Positions 26,063-34,013 are shown, counted from the first letter of the stretch. The stretch is DNA of 64,000 bases from Pseudomonas sp. FP2196 (GCF_030687715.1 NZ_CP117445.1:1670501-1734500); one strand, 5' to 3'. Made by a program: numbers and translations. Notes: generated by a model from the sequence alone, not told the origin.

Positions 26063-26254
26063 ATGAGTTCCACCAAAGACCCCTGCATCAGCCTCTGCAA
26101 ATTCACCGACGACATCTGCCTCGGCTGCGGCCGCAGCAAGCGCGAAATCAAGGCCTGGAAGAAACTCGACAAGGACGACAAGCGCATCGTGCTGGCCGAA
26201 GCCGCGCTGCGCCTGATCAAGCTTGGCGGCGCCGGTCGGCGGAAAAAGAAATAA
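26063..26254 (+). CDS. DUF1289 small cysteine-rich protein
   Basis: 63-residue protein with the DUF1289 cysteine pattern C-x3-C-x7-C-x2-C (CISLC, then CLGCGR, residues ~8-23) followed by the helix EIKAWKKLDKDDKRIVL and a basic tail. It is probably a zinc- or iron-binding protein of unknown role. The ATG has GGAGA 4 bases upstream. An in-frame Met further upstream lies inside the REP repeat and is not the start. Confidence 0.88.
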   Translation: MSSTKDPCISLCKFTDDICLGCGRSKREIKAWKKLDKDDKRIVLAEAALRLIKLGGAGRRKKK

Positions 26255-26397
26255 CTGTCGATCGATCAGCTAGTCTCTGATGCGCGATGGTCCACATCCG
26301 CGTATGATTCGCGACCCTTCGCCGATCCCTTCGGCAAAGCAAACAGTTTTCAATGCTTCAGGCGCCGCCTGAACAGAACACACCGGGAGGTGCCCAG

Positions 26398-27612
26398 ATG
26401 AGTGACATCAATCAGAAAGACGACCAGGAAATCGGCCCAGCAGGCGAAAAACTGCAGAAAGTCCTCGCCCGTATCGGCGTCGGCTCGCGCCGCGACGTAG
26501 AAGCCTGGATCAGCCAGGGCCGCATCAAGGTCAATGGCAAAGACGCCACCCTCGGCCTGCGCGTCGACATGCACGACGCCATCACCATTGATGGCAAGGT
26601 GATCAAGCGTGAAGAGGCTGCCGAATCGGTACGCCGCGTGATCATGTACAACAAACCCGATGGCGAGATCTGCACCCGTGACGACCCGGAAGGCCGTCCG
26701 ACCGTGTTCGACAAGCTGCCGCGTCCGAAAGAAGGACGCTGGATCAACATCGGTCGCCTCGACATCAACACCACTGGTCTGTTGATGTTCACCACCGACG
26801 GTGAACTGGCCAACCGCCTGATGCACCCGTCCTACGAGATGGACCGTGAATACGCCGTGCGTGTACGCGGTGAAGTCGATGACGAAATGATCGAGCGTCT
26901 GAAGGCCGGCGTCGTGCTGGAAGACGGTCCGGCCAAGTTCACCGACATCAAGCAGGCACCGGGCGGCGAAGGTTTCAACCACTGGTATCACTGCGTGGTC
27001 ATGGAAGGTCGTAACCGTGAGGTTCGTCGTCTGTGGGAGTCGCAAGGTCTCGTTGTCAGCCGTCTGAAGCGCGTGCGTTTCGGTCCGGTGTTCCTCAACT
27101 CCGACCTGCCGATGGGCCGCTGGCGCGAAATGAGCCAGTACGAAGTCGACATCCTCAGTGCTGAAGTGGGTCTGACGCCGGTAGCGATGCCGCAACTGAA
27201 TGCCAAGAGCAAAGACAAGCTTGAGCGCATGCAGCGCAAATCGTCGCGGCCGATGGCCAAGACCGAGCGCGTGCGTACCCTGCGTCCAGCCGCTGGCGCG
27301 CCGACCGGCCCTCGTCCAGGCCGCGAGCCGCAGATCGAAGGTGAGCGTCCGGGTCGCAAGCCTGCCGCGCGTCCGGATGGCGAGCGCGCTCCACGCGGCC
27401 GTACCGAGCGTAGCGAAGGCCGTGCACCTGCCGGTCGCGGTACACCGGTAGCGGATCGACCTGCTGACACCACCAACAAGCGTCCGGCCAAACCGGCGCC
27501 GAAGCGTCCGGGCATCAAGCTTGTTGACGGTGACAAGCCGTCGGGCAATCGCCGTGGCGCACCGGCCGGTTCTGGCCAGCGTCCGGGGTTCGGTCGCAAG
27601 AAGCCTGAGTGA
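26398..27612 (+). CDS. rluB: 23S rRNA pseudouridine(2605) synthase RluB
   Basis: 404 residues: an N-terminal S4 RNA-binding domain (LQKVLARIGVGSRRDVEAWI, ~residues 20-39) and the RsuA/RluB catalytic domain with the nucleophilic Asp in GRLDINTTGLLMFT (~119) and RNREVRRLWESQG (~205). The last ~120 residues are a Lys/Arg/Pro/Gly-rich unstructured tail, longer than in E. coli RluB (291 residues), likely helping to bind rRNA. Start at 26398 because GGAGG precedes it at 7 bases. A strong terminator follows. Confidence 0.96.
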   Translation: MSDINQKDDQEIGPAGEKLQKVLARIGVGSRRDVEAWISQGRIKVNGKDATLGLRVDMHDAITIDGKVIKREEAAESVRRVIMYNKPDGEICTRDDPEGRPTVFDKLPRPKEGRWINIGRLDINTTGLLMFTTDGELANRLMHPSYEMDREYAVRVRGEVDDEMIERLKAGVVLEDGPAKFTDIKQAPGGEGFNHWYHCVVMEGRNREVRRLWESQGLVVSRLKRVRFGPVFLNSDLPMGRWREMSQYEVDILSAEVGLTPVAMPQLNAKSKDKLERMQRKSSRPMAKTERVRTLRPAAGAPTGPRPGREPQIEGERPGRKPAARPDGERAPRGRTERSEGRAPAGRGTPVADRPADTTNKRPAKPAPKRPGIKLVDGDKPSGNRRGAPAGSGQRPGFGRKKPE

Positions 27613-27632
27613 TCGGATTTAGTGACTGAATG

Positions 27633-27668
27633 AAAAAACGCCAACCTCAGGGTTGGCGTTTTTTTTCG
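27633..27668 (+). terminator. Rho-independent terminator after rluB
   Basis: AAAAACGCCAACCTCAGGGTTGGCGTTTTTTTT: an 8-bp AACGCCAACC-type stem with short loop and a run of eight T. Confidence 0.93.
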
Positions 27669-27993
27669 TCTGGCAAAAGTATTTCCGCGCGCCTGGAAAC
27701 AAAACGCCCATCAGCCAGCGGATTGTCATCCAGCGCAAACCACCGCCAATGTGCAGACGTCTGACAGAGGATTCTGAAATGGAAATTTCACGTTACGCCT
27801 CGTAAAGAAATATTTACGAAAACCACGCGAAAACCCAATGAACGACAACCTGTGCCGAGCGTGTAAGGAAAAGCTGCCGAAGCACGCCCCTCCGGTAGCT
27901 GCGCAAGGCTCTGGCACGCTTGTTTCAGCAGTGCTGGAAGGGTGAGATGCGCCCCATGCCTGTCGTGCAGGTGCATAACAAGAAGGAGGCGCA

Positions 27994-28140
27994 ATGAACG
28001 CCGTGACTGATCTTCACCTCTCACCGTGGGACGGTTTTCCCCTCGTCCGCGTCGATGACCTGCAAAGGTCTGACTCAATTTTTGCAGCCGCTCGAGCGTC
28101 TCGAGGCGGACACACGCAATCCCGGCAACCAACACGCTGA
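27994..28140 (+). CDS. Small ORF of 48 codons with a strong ribosome binding site
   Basis: ATG preceded by AAGGAGG at 5 bases, giving a 48-residue product that begins NAVTDLHLSPWDGF and ends QSRQPTR. It lies alone between the rluB terminator and the permease promoter, in a stretch otherwise without genes. I do not recognise the product. The ribosome site is the best support; the C-terminal half looks random and Ser/Arg rich, so it may be a translated leader, a decayed gene or a genuine small protein. Confidence 0.4.
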   Translation: MNAVTDLHLSPWDGFPLVRVDDLQRSDSIFAAARASRGGHTQSRQPTR

Positions 28141-28151
28141 TCCAGCGGAGT

Positions 28152-28180
28152 CTGGCAGCAGGGGGTTAGCGGTGTACAAT
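28152..28180 (+). promoter_or_regulatory. Sigma-70 promoter of the AroP-type permease transcript
   Basis: CTGGCA (28152-28157) and TACAAT (28175-28180) with a 17-base spacer; the expected start is near 28187, which gives a ~245-base leader before the permease start codon. Confidence 0.6.
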
Positions 28181-28308
28181 GCGCCGCGTTTTAACTGTGA
28201 CCCTCTGCGTAATCGCGCAAATCTCAAGGCTATCCGCCTTGTTCACTCCGCCGCGCCACAAGCGTGTCGGGTTCGATTTCGTCACAGATAAAAACAAACA
28301 GGTGACGC

Positions 28309-28371
28309 ATGACCGTTGTAAAAAAGCTGAACTCCTGGTGCCTGCGCTGGGGTTTGATCGGGGCTGCTTGA
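28309..28371 (+). CDS. Candidate Trp-containing leader peptide of the permease gene
   Basis: 20-codon ORF with AGGTGA 3 bases before its ATG, encoding a basic then hydrophobic peptide with two Trp codons four residues apart (WCLRW). It ends 61 bases before the permease start. Inverted repeats overlap its end and follow it: GGTTTGAT (28351-28358) pairs with ATCAAACC (28406-28413), and GCTGC (28363-28367) with GCAGC (28384-28388). The arrangement suggests ribosome-mediated attenuation by charged tRNA-Trp; this is inference. Confidence 0.55.
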   Translation: MTVVKKLNSWCLRWGLIGAA

Positions 28372-28431
28372 AATCGCAACCTTGCAGCAACGTCTACTGA
28401 ACATCATCAAACCTTGCGTGAGACCTTTTTC

Positions 28432-29850
28432 ATGAGTGGACAACCCTCGCAATCAGGCGAGCTGAAACGCGGCCTGAAAAATCGCCATATTCAACTGATC
28501 GCCCTCGGTGGCGCGATCGGTACCGGATTGTTCCTCGGCTCGGCCGGGGTGCTGAAATCCGCTGGTCCGTCGATGATCCTCGGCTACGCCATCTGCGGCT
28601 TCATCGCCTTCATGATCATGCGCCAGCTCGGCGAAATGATTGTCGAAGAGCCGGTGGCCGGTTCCTTCAGTCATTTTGCGCACAAGTACTGGGGCGGCTT
28701 CGCCGGCTTTCTGTCGGGCTGGAACTGCTGGATTCTGTACATTCTGGTGGGCATGTCCGAGCTGACAGCCGTCGGCAAATACATTCATTACTGGGCGCCT
28801 GACATCCCTACCTGGGTTTCCGCTGCTGCATTCTTCGTGCTGATCAATGCGATCAACCTGGCCAACGTCAAAGTCTTCGGTGAAGCCGAATTCTGGTTCG
28901 CGATCATCAAGGTCGTGGCGATCGTCGGCATGATTGCCCTGGGCAGCTACCTGCTGGTCAGCGGCCATGGCGGCCCGCAAGCTTCGGTCAGCAACCTGTG
29001 GTCCCACGGCGGGTTCTTCCCCAATGGCGTCAGCGGACTGGTGATGGCCATGGCGATCATCATGTTCTCCTTCGGCGGCCTGGAAATGCTCGGTTTTACT
29101 GCCGCTGAAGCCGACAAACCGAAAACCGTGATCCCGAAAGCGATCAACCAGGTGATCTACCGGATCCTTATTTTCTACATCGGCGCCTTGGTTATCCTGC
29201 TGTCGCTGACCCCGTGGGACAGCCTGCTGGAAACCCTCAACGCGTCCGGCGATTCGTACAGCGGCAGCCCGTTCGTGCAAGTGTTCTCGATGCTCGGCAG
29301 CAACACCGCCGCACACATCCTCAATTTCGTGGTGCTGACCGCAGCCCTGTCGGTGTACAACAGCGGCACCTACTGCAACAGCCGCATGTTGCTGGGTATG
29401 GCCGAGCAGGGTGACGCGCCGAAAGGTCTGGCGAAGATCGACAAGCGCGGCGTGCCGGTGCGTTCGATCCTCGCTTCGGCGGCGGTGACGCTGGTGGCGG
29501 TGCTGCTTAACTATCTGATCCCGCAACACGCGCTGGAGTTACTGATGTCGCTGGTAGTGGCGACCCTGGTGATCAACTGGGCGATGATCAGCTTCTCGCA
29601 CTTCAAGTTCCGCCAGCACATGAACAAGACCCAGCAGACGCCGCTGTTCAAGGCGCTGTGGTATCCGTACGGCAACTACGTCTGCCTGGCATTCGTCGCC
29701 TTCATCCTGGGTGTGATGCTGCTGATCCCGGGGATTCAGATCTCGGTGTATGCGATTCCGGTGTGGGTCGTGTTCATGTGGGTCTGCTACCTGATCAAGA
29801 ACAAGCGCGGTGCGCAGCAGGCCGTGCACGCGGCAGGTGCTGCCAAGTAA
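28432..29850 (+). CDS. aroP: Amino-acid permease, AroP/PheP-like (APC superfamily)
   Basis: 472 residues with 12 membrane helices. It has the AAT-family opening 'GLKNRHIQLIALGGAIGTGLFLGS' (residues ~11-34), the conserved MIVEEPVAGSFSHFAHKYWGG and the C-terminal 'WYPYGNYVCLAF' typical of aromatic amino-acid permeases. It imports amino acids with protons, most likely aromatic ones; other AAT substrates are possible. A leader ORF rich in Trp codons precedes it, which would fit tryptophan-responsive control. The ATG at 28432 is used; GTGAG lies about 10 bases upstream. A terminator follows. Confidence 0.88.
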   Translation: MSGQPSQSGELKRGLKNRHIQLIALGGAIGTGLFLGSAGVLKSAGPSMILGYAICGFIAFMIMRQLGEMIVEEPVAGSFSHFAHKYWGGFAGFLSGWNCWILYILVGMSELTAVGKYIHYWAPDIPTWVSAAAFFVLINAINLANVKVFGEAEFWFAIIKVVAIVGMIALGSYLLVSGHGGPQASVSNLWSHGGFFPNGVSGLVMAMAIIMFSFGGLEMLGFTAAEADKPKTVIPKAINQVIYRILIFYIGALVILLSLTPWDSLLETLNASGDSYSGSPFVQVFSMLGSNTAAHILNFVVLTAALSVYNSGTYCNSRMLLGMAEQGDAPKGLAKIDKRGVPVRSILASAAVTLVAVLLNYLIPQHALELLMSLVVATLVINWAMISFSHFKFRQHMNKTQQTPLFKALWYPYGNYVCLAFVAFILGVMLLIPGIQISVYAIPVWVVFMWVCYLIKNKRGAQQAVHAAGAAK

Positions 29851-29867
29851 GCGTTGACGCAGAAACA

Positions 29868-29897
29868 CAAAACCCGGCCTGAGCGCCGGGTTTTTTA
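29868..29897 (+). terminator. Rho-independent terminator after the permease gene
   Basis: AAAACCCGGCCTGAGCGCCGGGTTTTTT: a CCCGGC/GCCGGG stem with T-run, 18 bases after the stop codon; the sequence is near-symmetric and may also serve the convergent SHMT-like gene. Confidence 0.9.
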
Positions 29898-29917
29898 TGG
29901 GTGTAAATGTTGGGGCG

Positions 29918-31267
29918 CTATTGATAGTCGGCGACAGGATAGTCCCTGCACAAGGTTTCGACCTCTGAACGAAACTGCGCGAGGAGCAGGGGTTCCAGTG
30001 TGTAGTCTTGTTCGCCGAGCGGCGCCACCGTGTTCAGAATCCGGACTATCAGATCGACGATCTGGCGGCTGCCGAGGACATCGACCCGGCGTTGTGCTAG
30101 CGCCCCCGTGCCGATACGCAGCCCGCTGGTAACAAGTGAGGAGCGGGGGTCGGCGGGTACGCGATGTCGGTTGACGATGATCCCGCAGTGCCCCAGCGCC
30201 GCTTCCGCAATGGCGCCGGTAATGCCGCCATGCAAGCGAACCAGCACCGTATGGTTTTCACTGCAGCCGCCGACCACCTCATAGTCCTTGGCCTGAAACG
30301 CTTTGGCCATTTCATCCGCAGTACTGCGGATCTGCGCCATGCAGGCATCGAATTCTGCCGACATGGCGTAACCCAGCGCGGCAGCCTTTGCTGCGATCAT
30401 GTTGGCGGCGGGCGCGCCCTGCATTCGCGGGTAAACGGCTTGATCCAGCAAACGACTGAAAGTCGTGCGCAAACCGGGAATCTTGGTGTTCGCATCAGCA
30501 CCGCTGAGGATCAAGCCACCCCGAGGCCCGGCGAGTTGCTTGTGCGTGCAGGTGACCGTGACGTGGGCGGCATCGATCGGACCTGGATGGCGCACGGTGG
30601 CGACCAGCCCGGCGATATGCGAAATGTCGGCGAGCAGGATGGCCCCGGCTTCATCGGCAATTTCACGAAACCGCTGGAAGTCCACGACGCGTGAATAGGC
30701 GGTGGCGCCGCAGAGGATGACGCGTGGGCGATGGGCGAGTGCCAGCAGGCGCACCTTGTCGTAATCAATAACACCGTCGGATGTCGTGCCGTACTGGATC
30801 GCCTTGTAGTAGGCGCCGGAAAACGCGGCGAGGCTGCCATGAGTCAGATGACCGCCGTGTTCCACCGCCATGCCCAGCAAGGTGTCGCCGGGCTCGAGTA
30901 AGGCTGTGAGCACCTGGTAAACGGCGTTCGACGCTGAGTGTGGCTGCACGTTGGCGTATTGTGCGCCGAACAGTTCTCGCGCCCGGCGGATGGCCAGCGA
31001 TTCGACCAGCTCGACATTCTCGCACCCAGCGCTGTGACGCTTGCCGGACATGCCTTCTGCGGTCACGTTGACCAGCACGGAAGCGGAGGCCGCCAAGGTT
31101 CGCGGCTGAACTGCGCAGGAGGACGAGACCAGTGAAAGCGTGTGCTGTTGACGCGTGACTTCTGCGTCGAGAATTGCCGCCAGTTCGGCGTCTTCTGCGC
31201 GCAGATCTGCAAGGCCGCGTCGCAGCAAGTCAGCCTGGTTCTTGAGCGGTTCAGTAATGACTGCCAT
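29918..31267 (-). CDS. SHMT-fold PLP enzyme with altered folate/substrate site
   Basis: 449 residues of the serine hydroxymethyltransferase family. PLP machinery is intact: the Schiff-base Lys in CTHKQLAGPRGG (K243), the Asp and His in ADISHIAG (D214), HGGHLTHG (~138-145) and the carboxylate-binding Arg in SGLRIGTGA (R384). Compared with E. coli GlyA (from memory), Tyr55 aligns with T69, Tyr64/Tyr65 with H78/S79 and Asn347 with A372, while Glu57 is kept (E71). These are substrate or folate contacts, so the enzyme may be a folate-independent aldolase-like or transaldolase-like SHMT paralogue. Start ATG at 31267 has GGAAGGA 8 bases upstream. It diverges from the HTH regulator across a 513-base intergenic region. 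Confidence 0.85.
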   Translation of the reverse strand: MAVITEPLKNQADLLRRGLADLRAEDAELAAILDAEVTRQQHTLSLVSSSCAVQPRTLAASASVLVNVTAEGMSGKRHSAGCENVELVESLAIRRARELFGAQYANVQPHSASNAVYQVLTALLEPGDTLLGMAVEHGGHLTHGSLAAFSGAYYKAIQYGTTSDGVIDYDKVRLLALAHRPRVILCGATAYSRVVDFQRFREIADEAGAILLADISHIAGLVATVRHPGPIDAAHVTVTCTHKQLAGPRGGLILSGADANTKIPGLRTTFSRLLDQAVYPRMQGAPAANMIAAKAAALGYAMSAEFDACMAQIRSTADEMAKAFQAKDYEVVGGCSENHTVLVRLHGGITGAIAEAALGHCGIIVNRHRVPADPRSSLVTSGLRIGTGALAQRRVDVLGSRQIVDLIVRILNTVAPLGEQDYTLEPLLLAQFRSEVETLCRDYPVADYQ

Positions 31268-31708
31268 TGCTTGATTCCTTCCTTGGTTTTGCGTGATTTG
31301 CGCATGTCCTTGCTTGCCAGATCTGTACAGGCGAATCCGTGTTTTGACCGCTGTGCGCGCAAAACTAAACCCTGTCCAGGCCCCCCGTTTTTTTTGTTCT
31401 TTCACTTTCGAGAATGAGACGCGGGGTTGACGCATCATAAATTTTTCAGTGAGGAACGCCACAGAATTAATCAAAAAAATGAACATTCTTCAAAGAAAAT
31501 GATTCTTTTTGTAGTCGCGTCGGGTGTAAAACAGGCATTGCCCGGAGCCGATTTTCAGGCCTTTGGTGGAAGTCGGCAGGAACTGACGAGTCGGTACGGA
31601 GGCTGAAATGACCCCGCACGTTGGCGGAAGCAGCCTGTGAAAGCTGACTTTTTATACCGAACCCAGGGAGGGAGAATGCTATGATCCGGCGCGGCACTGA
31701 CAGGGATA

Positions 31709-31777
31709 TAACTGCAATTTCCTACCTCACTTGTATGTCCGGAATGATCATTCGGGACGTGACATTGATTGCAGTTA
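31709..31777. promoter_or_regulatory. Nested inverted repeats at the promoter of the HTH gene (candidate operators)
   Basis: A near-perfect 22-bp palindrome, GTCCGGAATGATCATTCGGGAC (31737-31758, written here as two half sites around GAATGATCATTC), lies between the arms TAACTGCAAT (31709-31718) and ATTGCAGTTA (31768-31777), a perfect 10-bp inverted repeat. The right arm ends 3 bases before the regulator ATG; a TATAAC at 31707-31712 could be its -10 box. This is a typical autoregulatory operator layout. Confidence 0.65.
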
Positions 31778-31780
31778 AAA

Positions 31781-32404
31781 ATGGATGATAAGCATGTGAT
31801 GCATAGAAGAGAAAGATCGGAGAATCTGAAGAACAACATCAAGTACCTGATAAAGAGTCGCGGGGAGACGCAGTTGTCCTTGTGTCACTCCAGTGGTTTG
31901 ACCCGCACGACCATCTACAACATTCTTGAAGGCAAAGTGGTCAATGTACAACAGTCCACTGTGCGCAAGATTTCTGATTTCTTCGGCGTGTCTTATGAAG
32001 AAATAGAGACAATTGATTTTGAAGAAAAGGAAATAATCGAAAGCAGTATTTCGCCACAGGGGAATATGAATCCGGCGGCGGTGCCTGTCATCAAGGAAAG
32101 TATGCTGCTGCAAAGTCTGGACAAAAGAATTGGCGAGTTGGCCACGATTTATCCACTGACTTACTATTTTGGCGCTTCTTTTAACCTGATTGGTGTGCTG
32201 CTGGAAAACGAAATCAGCGGTCTGCATGAACCCGGTGAACTGTTGATCGTGCAGAAAGGAGCCTCAACCAGCCACAGGGAAAAACTGGTATATGACAAAA
32301 TCACAGCGAAGTTATCTATAAGCCATGAAGGCAGCTTTGATGCGGATCGTGTATGCGTGATCGGAGATGTAATCGAGGAACGATTTAATGGACTGCAGTG
32401 TTGA
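31781..32404 (+). CDS. Cro/C1-type HTH regulator with C-terminal sensor-like domain
   Basis: 207 residues. An N-terminal HTH_3 domain (~residues 14-75: LIKSRGETQLSLCHSSGLTRTT, then YNILEGK) is followed by a linker and a C-terminal beta-rich part (GELLIVQKG, DRVCVIGDVIEE) that vaguely resembles the S24/LexA-like repressor fold, but no catalytic Ser/Lys pair is evident. Several start codons are possible (TTG 31769, ATG 31781, ATG 31799); none has a good ribosome site. It overlaps the transporter gene by 17 bases, so the two are co-transcribed. AT-richer than the flanking genes. Its probable operator lies just upstream. Confidence 0.78.
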   Translation: MDDKHVMHRRERSENLKNNIKYLIKSRGETQLSLCHSSGLTRTTIYNILEGKVVNVQQSTVRKISDFFGVSYEEIETIDFEEKEIIESSISPQGNMNPAAVPVIKESMLLQSLDKRIGELATIYPLTYYFGASFNLIGVLLENEISGLHEPGELLIVQKGASTSHREKLVYDKITAKLSISHEGSFDADRVCVIGDVIEERFNGLQC

Positions 32405-33263
32405 AATGGAAAACAGCAAGTACAAATTGCTGGGGTTCGAAAATGGAAAAAGCCTGGCCGTTATCATGGTCATTGCGACGGGCAAGATAATTAAAATAAA
32501 ACTGAGTGAAGTGTTGAATAGTGAGATTATGGATAATCTGAATAAAATCGAAGTGAAAAACCTCTACAAGAAGTTTTACTCCCAGGGTGGTGCGCTAACC
32601 GCCTATGAAATAAATGACCGTCATGAGAGTTCCTGGATGATCTACATCATCCTGAACCTGATGCTGTTTACGCTGTATATCTTCACCAGTATTGCGGCGA
32701 CAAAACCGATCTACCTGGATTACTTTGACATTGTCGTGACCCCGGGAACTTTTCTTTATCCGCTGACCTTTCTGATCGTTGACCTGTTGAACGAGACCTT
32801 TGGTCTGCGGCTGGCACGCAGAGCGATTCTCTTTGCGTTCATCAGCAATGCGGCGATTATCATTCTATTGGCGATTACCACGCATTTGCCGGGGCTGCCG
32901 GGGTGGAAGCTTGATGGACCTTACAATGACGTGATCAGTCAGTTGTCTTCTGTTCTGGTAGCGTCTTCGATTTCGTTTCTGGTGTCCGAAAACATAAATT
33001 CATATCTGTTGTGCAAGATCAAGGAACTGACTAACTCCAGATTCCTGTTCTTGCGCGTGTTCTTGAGTACGTTGTTTGCGGTGATCATCGACAGCTTTCT
33101 GTTCTGCTACATCGCATTCTATGGAACGATGGAGAACAGCGCGATTTTGAGCATGATCTATGTGCAGATCGCGATCAAAGTGGGTTTTGCTTTCTTTAAT
33201 ATCATGCCCGCCTATGGTGCGCGGTCATTGTTCAAGAAGTACCTGACGGGGAGTCAGGCTTGA
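32388..33263 (+). CDS. VUT family (queuosine-precursor-transporter-like) membrane protein with extra N-terminal domain
   Basis: 291 residues. From ~residue 84 on, six membrane helices match the VUT/YhhQ family, which imports preQ0/preQ1-type 7-deazaguanines: conserved FLIVDLLNETFG (~122-133), LARRAILFAF and the SEN/DSFLF region. YhhQ is ~220 residues; here about 80 soluble residues precede helix 1 (KLLGFENGKSLAVIMVI ... LYKKFYSQGGALTAYEINDRHESSW), a domain I do not recognise. AGGA lies 9 bases before the ATG at 32388. It overlaps the HTH gene and faces queC across a shared terminator. Base composition is AT-richer than neighbours. Substrate specificity is inferred from family and from the adjacent queC. 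Confidence 0.82.
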   Translation: MDCSVEMENSKYKLLGFENGKSLAVIMVIATGKIIKIKLSEVLNSEIMDNLNKIEVKNLYKKFYSQGGALTAYEINDRHESSWMIYIILNLMLFTLYIFTSIAATKPIYLDYFDIVVTPGTFLYPLTFLIVDLLNETFGLRLARRAILFAFISNAAIIILLAITTHLPGLPGWKLDGPYNDVISQLSSVLVASSISFLVSENINSYLLCKIKELTNSRFLFLRVFLSTLFAVIIDSFLFCYIAFYGTMENSAILSMIYVQIAIKVGFAFFNIMPAYGARSLFKKYLTGSQA

Positions 33264-33274
33264 TTGAATAGCAG

Positions 33275-33310
33275 AAACGCTCGCTTGGGTATCCAGGCGA
33301 GCGTTTTTTG
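33275..33310. terminator. Bidirectional-type terminator between the VUT gene and queC
   Basis: AACGCTCGCTTGGGTATCCAGGCGAGCGTTTTTT: a 9-bp stem (AACGCTCGC/GCGAGCGTT) with a T-run on the plus strand, between convergent genes. Confidence 0.88.
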
Positions 33311-33314
33311 TGCC

Positions 33315-34013
33315 TTAACTTAGTTTTAGTTTCAATTTCAAACTGTTGGTCACCTGCTCTTTGTTATCCAGGAACTCGTTGAGTCCTTTTGCGCGAAGGT
33401 TGCACGCGTCGCAATTGGCGCAACCACTGCCGGCGATACCGTTGTAGCAAGTCAGGGTCTGATGGCGAATCAAGTTCAGTTGATTGTGGTAATCAGCCAG
33501 GGCCCAGGTTTCCGCTTTGTTCAGCCACATCAGTGGTGTTTCCAGGCGTAACTTGTAATCCATGCCCAGTTCAAGCGCGTTGTTCAATGCCTTGACGAAC
33601 TCATCCCGGCAATCCGGGTAACCCGAGAAGTCGGTTTCGCAAACCCCGGTAATAACTGTTCTGGCTTGAACCTGATACGCATAGATAGACGCGAGGGTCA
33701 AAAACAGAATGTTTCTTCCCGGTACGAAAGTGCTCGGCAGGCTTTCTCCAGAGCTGTTGACCGTCGGCACGGGAATGTTGTCGCGGGTCAGGCTGCTGAT
33801 CGCCAGTTCATTGAGCAGCGAAACATCCATTACCTTGTGTACGGTCACGCCAAGCTGTTTGCAAAGTTGCTGCGCAACTTCAATTTCCGCGTGGTGACGC
33901 TGGCCATAATCAAAGGTAATGCAGTGCACTTCATCGTAGTGGGTCAGCGCATGGATCAGGCAGGTCGTAGAGTCCTGGCCACCACTGAAAACGATAACTG
34001 CCTTGTTGCTCAT
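33315..34013 (-). CDS. queC: 7-cyano-7-deazaguanine (preQ0) synthase QueC
   Basis: 232 residues, the canonical QueC length. The PP-loop is SGGQDSTTC (~residues 10-18), and the zinc site has four cysteines in [16 protein letters not shown] plus CYNG (~residues 190-210). It converts 7-carboxy-7-deazaguanine to preQ0 with ATP and ammonia. queD and queE are not nearby, and pseudomonads usually keep queE-queC beside tol-pal, so this is probably a second copy. Start has AGGAAG at 8 bases. It belongs to the accessory block with the VUT transporter and SHMT-like enzyme. Confidence 0.9.
   Translation of the reverse strand: MSNKAVIVFSGGQDSTTCLIHALTHYDEVHCITFDYGQRHHAEIEVAQQLCKQLGVTVHKVMDVSLLNELAISSLTRDNIPVPTVNSSGESLPSTFVPGRNILFLTLASIYAYQVQARTVITGVCETDFSGYPDCRDEFVKALNNALELGMDYKLRLETPLMWLNKAETWALADYHNQLNLIRHQTLTCYNGIAGSGCANCDACNLRAKGLNEFLDNKEQVTNSLKLKLKLS

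Noticed and set aside
31481..31511. AAAGAA-AATGA-TTCTTT inverted repeat as a terminator or operator
   Set aside because: A 6-bp AT-only stem is weak, and there is no gene end nearby; may be chance in an AT-rich stretch.
33315..34013. QueC-like component of an anti-phage system (Qat or type IV CBASS)
   Set aside because: The protein is canonical QueC length with intact zinc cysteines, and no QatA/B/D, CD-NTase or effector gene is adjacent.
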